DNA from: Bryobacterales bacterium
GTDB taxonomy: Bacteria > Acidobacteriota > Terriglobia > Bryobacterales > Bryobacteraceae
Assembly (NCBI GenBank): GCA_025463005.1
Contig: JAOAPR010000177.1
Location: 1-53,386 of the forward strand
DNA length: 53,386 nucleotides
Reading direction: 5' to 3'
Shown here: one piece after another, positions 52,103 through 53,386 of the stretch
Layout of the letters: each line of letters opens with the position of its first letter
Numbering within the stretch: position 1 is the stretch's first letter
Program-made: the position numbers and the translations under genes
The notes under the pieces: model-generated
The model's input: only the letters and a program-made list of their open reading frames with translations
Told to the model about the DNA's origin: nothing
Database searches by the model: none

Positions 52103-52612
52103 ATGATTTTGAGTGCATTCACAATGTTTCACGTCGCGCTCAGCCTGGTGGGGATCGCCGCGGGTCTCGTCGTTCTATATGGATTGCTCGTTTCGAAACG
52201 GTTCGATGGCTGGACGACGCTCTTTCTGACGACCACAGCAGCGACCAGCGTCACCGGCTTCCTCTTCCCATTTCACGGCTTCACACCCGCCATTGGAGTC
52301 GGCATCATCTCGCTGATCGTGTTGGCGCTGGCGACCCTTGCGCGCAAGCATTTACGTCTCACGGGCGGCTGGCGCCGGACTTACGTGATCACCTCTGTGG
52401 TTGCGCTCTATTTCAACGTGTTTGTTTTGGTCGTGCAGCTCTTCCAGAAGGTCCCTTCGCTCAAAGCGCTCGCGCCGACGCAGTCCGAGCCGCCCTTCCA
52501 GATGACTCAGCTCGTCGTTCTATTACTCTTCGCCCTTCTGGGAATTGGCGCGGTGGTAAAGTTCCACCCTGAGTCACCTCGTACGACTCAGGCCCGCACG
52601 GCTAGGGCGTAA
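52103..52612 (+). CDS. Four-helix integral membrane protein, unknown
   Basis: A 169-residue protein with four hydrophobic helices (about 8-28, 40-58, 65-82, 95-115) and possibly a fifth (137-153), separated by short loops. It has no charged catalytic motif. AGGAG before the ATG gives a good start, which overlaps the stop of a doubtful 42-codon frame. Its stop is followed 3 nt later by the remnant of a zinc alcohol dehydrogenase. Similar small membrane proteins (sometimes near oxidoreductase genes) are common in Acidobacteria, but I recognise no named family. Confidence 0.76.
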   Translation: MILSAFTMFHVALSLVGIAAGLVVLYGLLVSKRFDGWTTLFLTTTAATSVTGFLFPFHGFTPAIGVGIISLIVLALATLARKHLRLTGGWRRTYVITSVVALYFNVFVLVVQLFQKVPSLKALAPTQSEPPFQMTQLVVLLLFALLGIGAVVKFHPESPRTTQARTARA

Positions 52613-52615
52613 ATC

Positions 52616-52945
52616 ATGGCCAAGATGCGCGCCGTTCAGGTCTACGAGATCTTTGGGATCGTCGACACCGTGGGACCGGCGTCGCCGCATGGACGGTGGG
52701 CCAGCGCCCAGGAATCTGCTGGAACGGAGGGTACTGCGGGTACTGCATGCTTGCCGCCACAGCGATTTCTTTGCCTACCAGACGGCGACATACATCACCG
52801 GGATCACCAGTGACGGCGGCTACGCCGACTCCACAATCGCGCGCGCCGAGGCACTGGCACGAATGCCCCAAGACTGGAACGCGTAAACGAGGGTTATGAG
52901 CGTATGCTGAAGGGCGAGGCCCGGTTTCGCTTCAAACGCGAGTGA
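52616..52945 (+). pseudogene. Decayed zinc-dependent alcohol dehydrogenase
   Basis: Pieces of one zinc alcohol dehydrogenase are readable in order but in different frames. They are MAKMRAVQV at 52616 (N-terminus), IVDTVGP, then VGQRPGICWNGGYCGYC in another frame (structural-zinc loop), then ACRHSDFFAYQT and ITSDGGYADSTIARAEALARMP in a third frame, and last VNEGYERMLKGEARFRFKRE with a stop at 52943-52945 (C-terminus). The catalytic zinc part and most of the cofactor domain are deleted. The fourth structural Cys is Tyr. About 110 of some 340 residues remain, so the gene is dead, with at least two frameshifts and two internal deletions. Confidence 0.82.
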
Positions 52946-53262
52946 AGTTGCTCTTGAGAGCGCTCCGGATCTTTATGCTTCACTGGGTGCATTTGCAGCC
53001 TCAGCTCTCATGGCAGTCGCCGGCTCAGCTCTCGCCGAGTACGATCTCCAGGTAGCCTTCCGTATTGCCGCTGTGACGGGCTTCGCCATAGGATCTGCAG
53101 GAGTTTCGGCAATCGCTCTCTGACCGAACAAGCCCTTGTGAATCAATCGCCCAAATCGTGTGTGGGGCAGGTTTTCAACCTGCGCGGCGATTTTCTAATC
53201 GGCGCCGTGCGGGAGTTTAAATATCTCGAAACACTAATGATTCGATAGTGATCTGTGTTCTG
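52946..53262. other. Region after the dead dehydrogenase, no assured gene
   Basis: A frame from about 52944 to 53123 encodes hydrophobic residues (SLGAFAASALMAVAGSALA; FRIAAVTGFAIGSAGVSAIAL) like two membrane helices, but no start codon precedes it except ATG 53010, which gives only 37 residues. It may be the remnant of a small membrane protein. The second copy of the 29-bp repeat follows at 53158. No terminator or promoter is obvious. Confidence 0.45.
53158..53186. repeat. 29-bp dispersed palindromic repeat, copy 2
   Basis: Identical over 29 bases to 34414-34442 and in the same orientation, with the hairpin GCAGGTT-TTC-AACCTGC. The flanks differ, so the shared unit is bounded. It lies in an intergenic area next to decayed genes. 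Confidence 0.75.
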
Positions 53263-53386
53263 ATGGCGCATGTGGAGTCGTCTCCCGCTGGGCAGCCGAT
53301 GTGTGTCTGGACGGAAGATTCCCGGAAATTCGCCATCCACCTCCATCCGGAAGTCATTGGCCGTCTCGCAACAGAGTCCTGGGTGG
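53263..53386 (+). CDS. Start of a gene cut by the window edge, unknown
   Basis: From ATG 53263 the frame runs open to the last base, 41 residues: MAHVESSPAGQPMCVWTEDS, then RKFAIHLHPEVIGRLATESWV. The pattern of a Trp-containing strand followed by a helix (HPEVIGRLATES) faintly resembles the beginning of JAB/Mov34-like proteins in Acidobacteria, but this is an unsupported impression. No strong ribosome site is present; GTG 53248 is another possible start. Confidence 0.42.
   Translation, partial: MAHVESSPAGQPMCVWTEDSRKFAIHLHPEVIGRLATESWV

Noticed and set aside
51978-52106. A 42-codon basic frame ending in ATGA overlap with the membrane protein at 52103
   Set aside because: No ribosome site and no recognisable content; the overlap alone is too weak. 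The rest of 51888-52102 shows nothing else.
1-53386. Prophage, insertion sequence or integrative element
   Set aside because: No integrase, transposase, structural phage gene, tRNA target or flanking direct repeat was seen; the ATP-grasp/topoisomerase group alone is not enough.

Overview
The window reads as a chromosomal piece of an Acidobacteriota genome, most like the Solibacter/Bryobacter group. This is inferred from gene content. The signs are an alternative complex III plus caa3 oxidase cluster, a roughly 1,200-residue Oar-type TonB-dependent receptor with a carboxypeptidase-regulatory domain, a cytochrome c fused to a copper monooxygenase, many secreted beta-propeller and metallo-beta-lactamase proteins, and a dispersed palindromic repeat with core GCAGGTTTTCAACCTGC. 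I saw no rRNA, tRNA, CRISPR array, insertion sequence or phage structural gene.

Layout. (1) 1-9574: a tightly overlapping respiratory operon, actB (cut by the window edge), actC, actD, actE, actF, a small membrane protein, an SCO copper chaperone, and caa3 oxidase subunits II, I, III and IV. It encodes a quinol:cytochrome c oxidoreductase and its terminal oxidase; subunit I is of the A2 type (YSHP motif). (2) 9579-16228: an esterase, a small Lys-rich secreted protein, an ambiguous 0.8-kb region open on both strands, and a group of sugar-related genes (aldo/keto reductase, nucleotidyltransferase-fold protein, TIM-barrel isomerase, GH2 hydrolase). (3) 16209-19677, minus strand: UDP-galactopyranose mutase preceded by a GH1-like/glycosyltransferase fusion, probably for surface glycans. 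(4) 19995-25567: small membrane protein, SYLF-OmpA envelope protein, YihY/BrkB protein, then an ATP-grasp ligase, a 130-residue unknown protein, a DUF6496 protein and a DNA topoisomerase IB gene broken by one amber codon. (5) 25587-34229, minus strand: membrane fusion protein, two RND pumps and a secreted metallo-hydrolase in one operon. (6) 34471-38340: small membrane proteins, an SGNH hydrolase and two divergent secreted beta-propellers related to peptidyl-hydroxyglycine amidating lyase (PAL). (7) 38798-49573: TonB receptor, two metallo-beta-lactamase-fold proteins, then a collinear set of cytochrome c-copper monooxygenase, unknown secreted protein, PQQ dehydrogenase and cytochrome c. (8) 49595-53386: diadenylate cyclase-domain protein downstream of phosphoglucomutase, a membrane protein, a decayed zinc alcohol dehydrogenase and the start of another gene.

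The strongest candidate for an undescribed system is in regions 6-7. One protein carries a complete PHM-type copper ligand set (HH, H, HxH, M) behind a cytochrome c domain. A nearby secreted propeller keeps three histidines in the places where PAL binds zinc. A PQQ dehydrogenase and a second cytochrome c follow the monooxygenase. This could be a periplasmic oxidation pathway in which cytochrome c replaces ascorbate; the substrate is unknown. Second-tier candidates are the diadenylate cyclase-phosphoglucomutase pair, which recalls CdaA-GlmM of Firmicutes, and the ATP-grasp/130-residue module.
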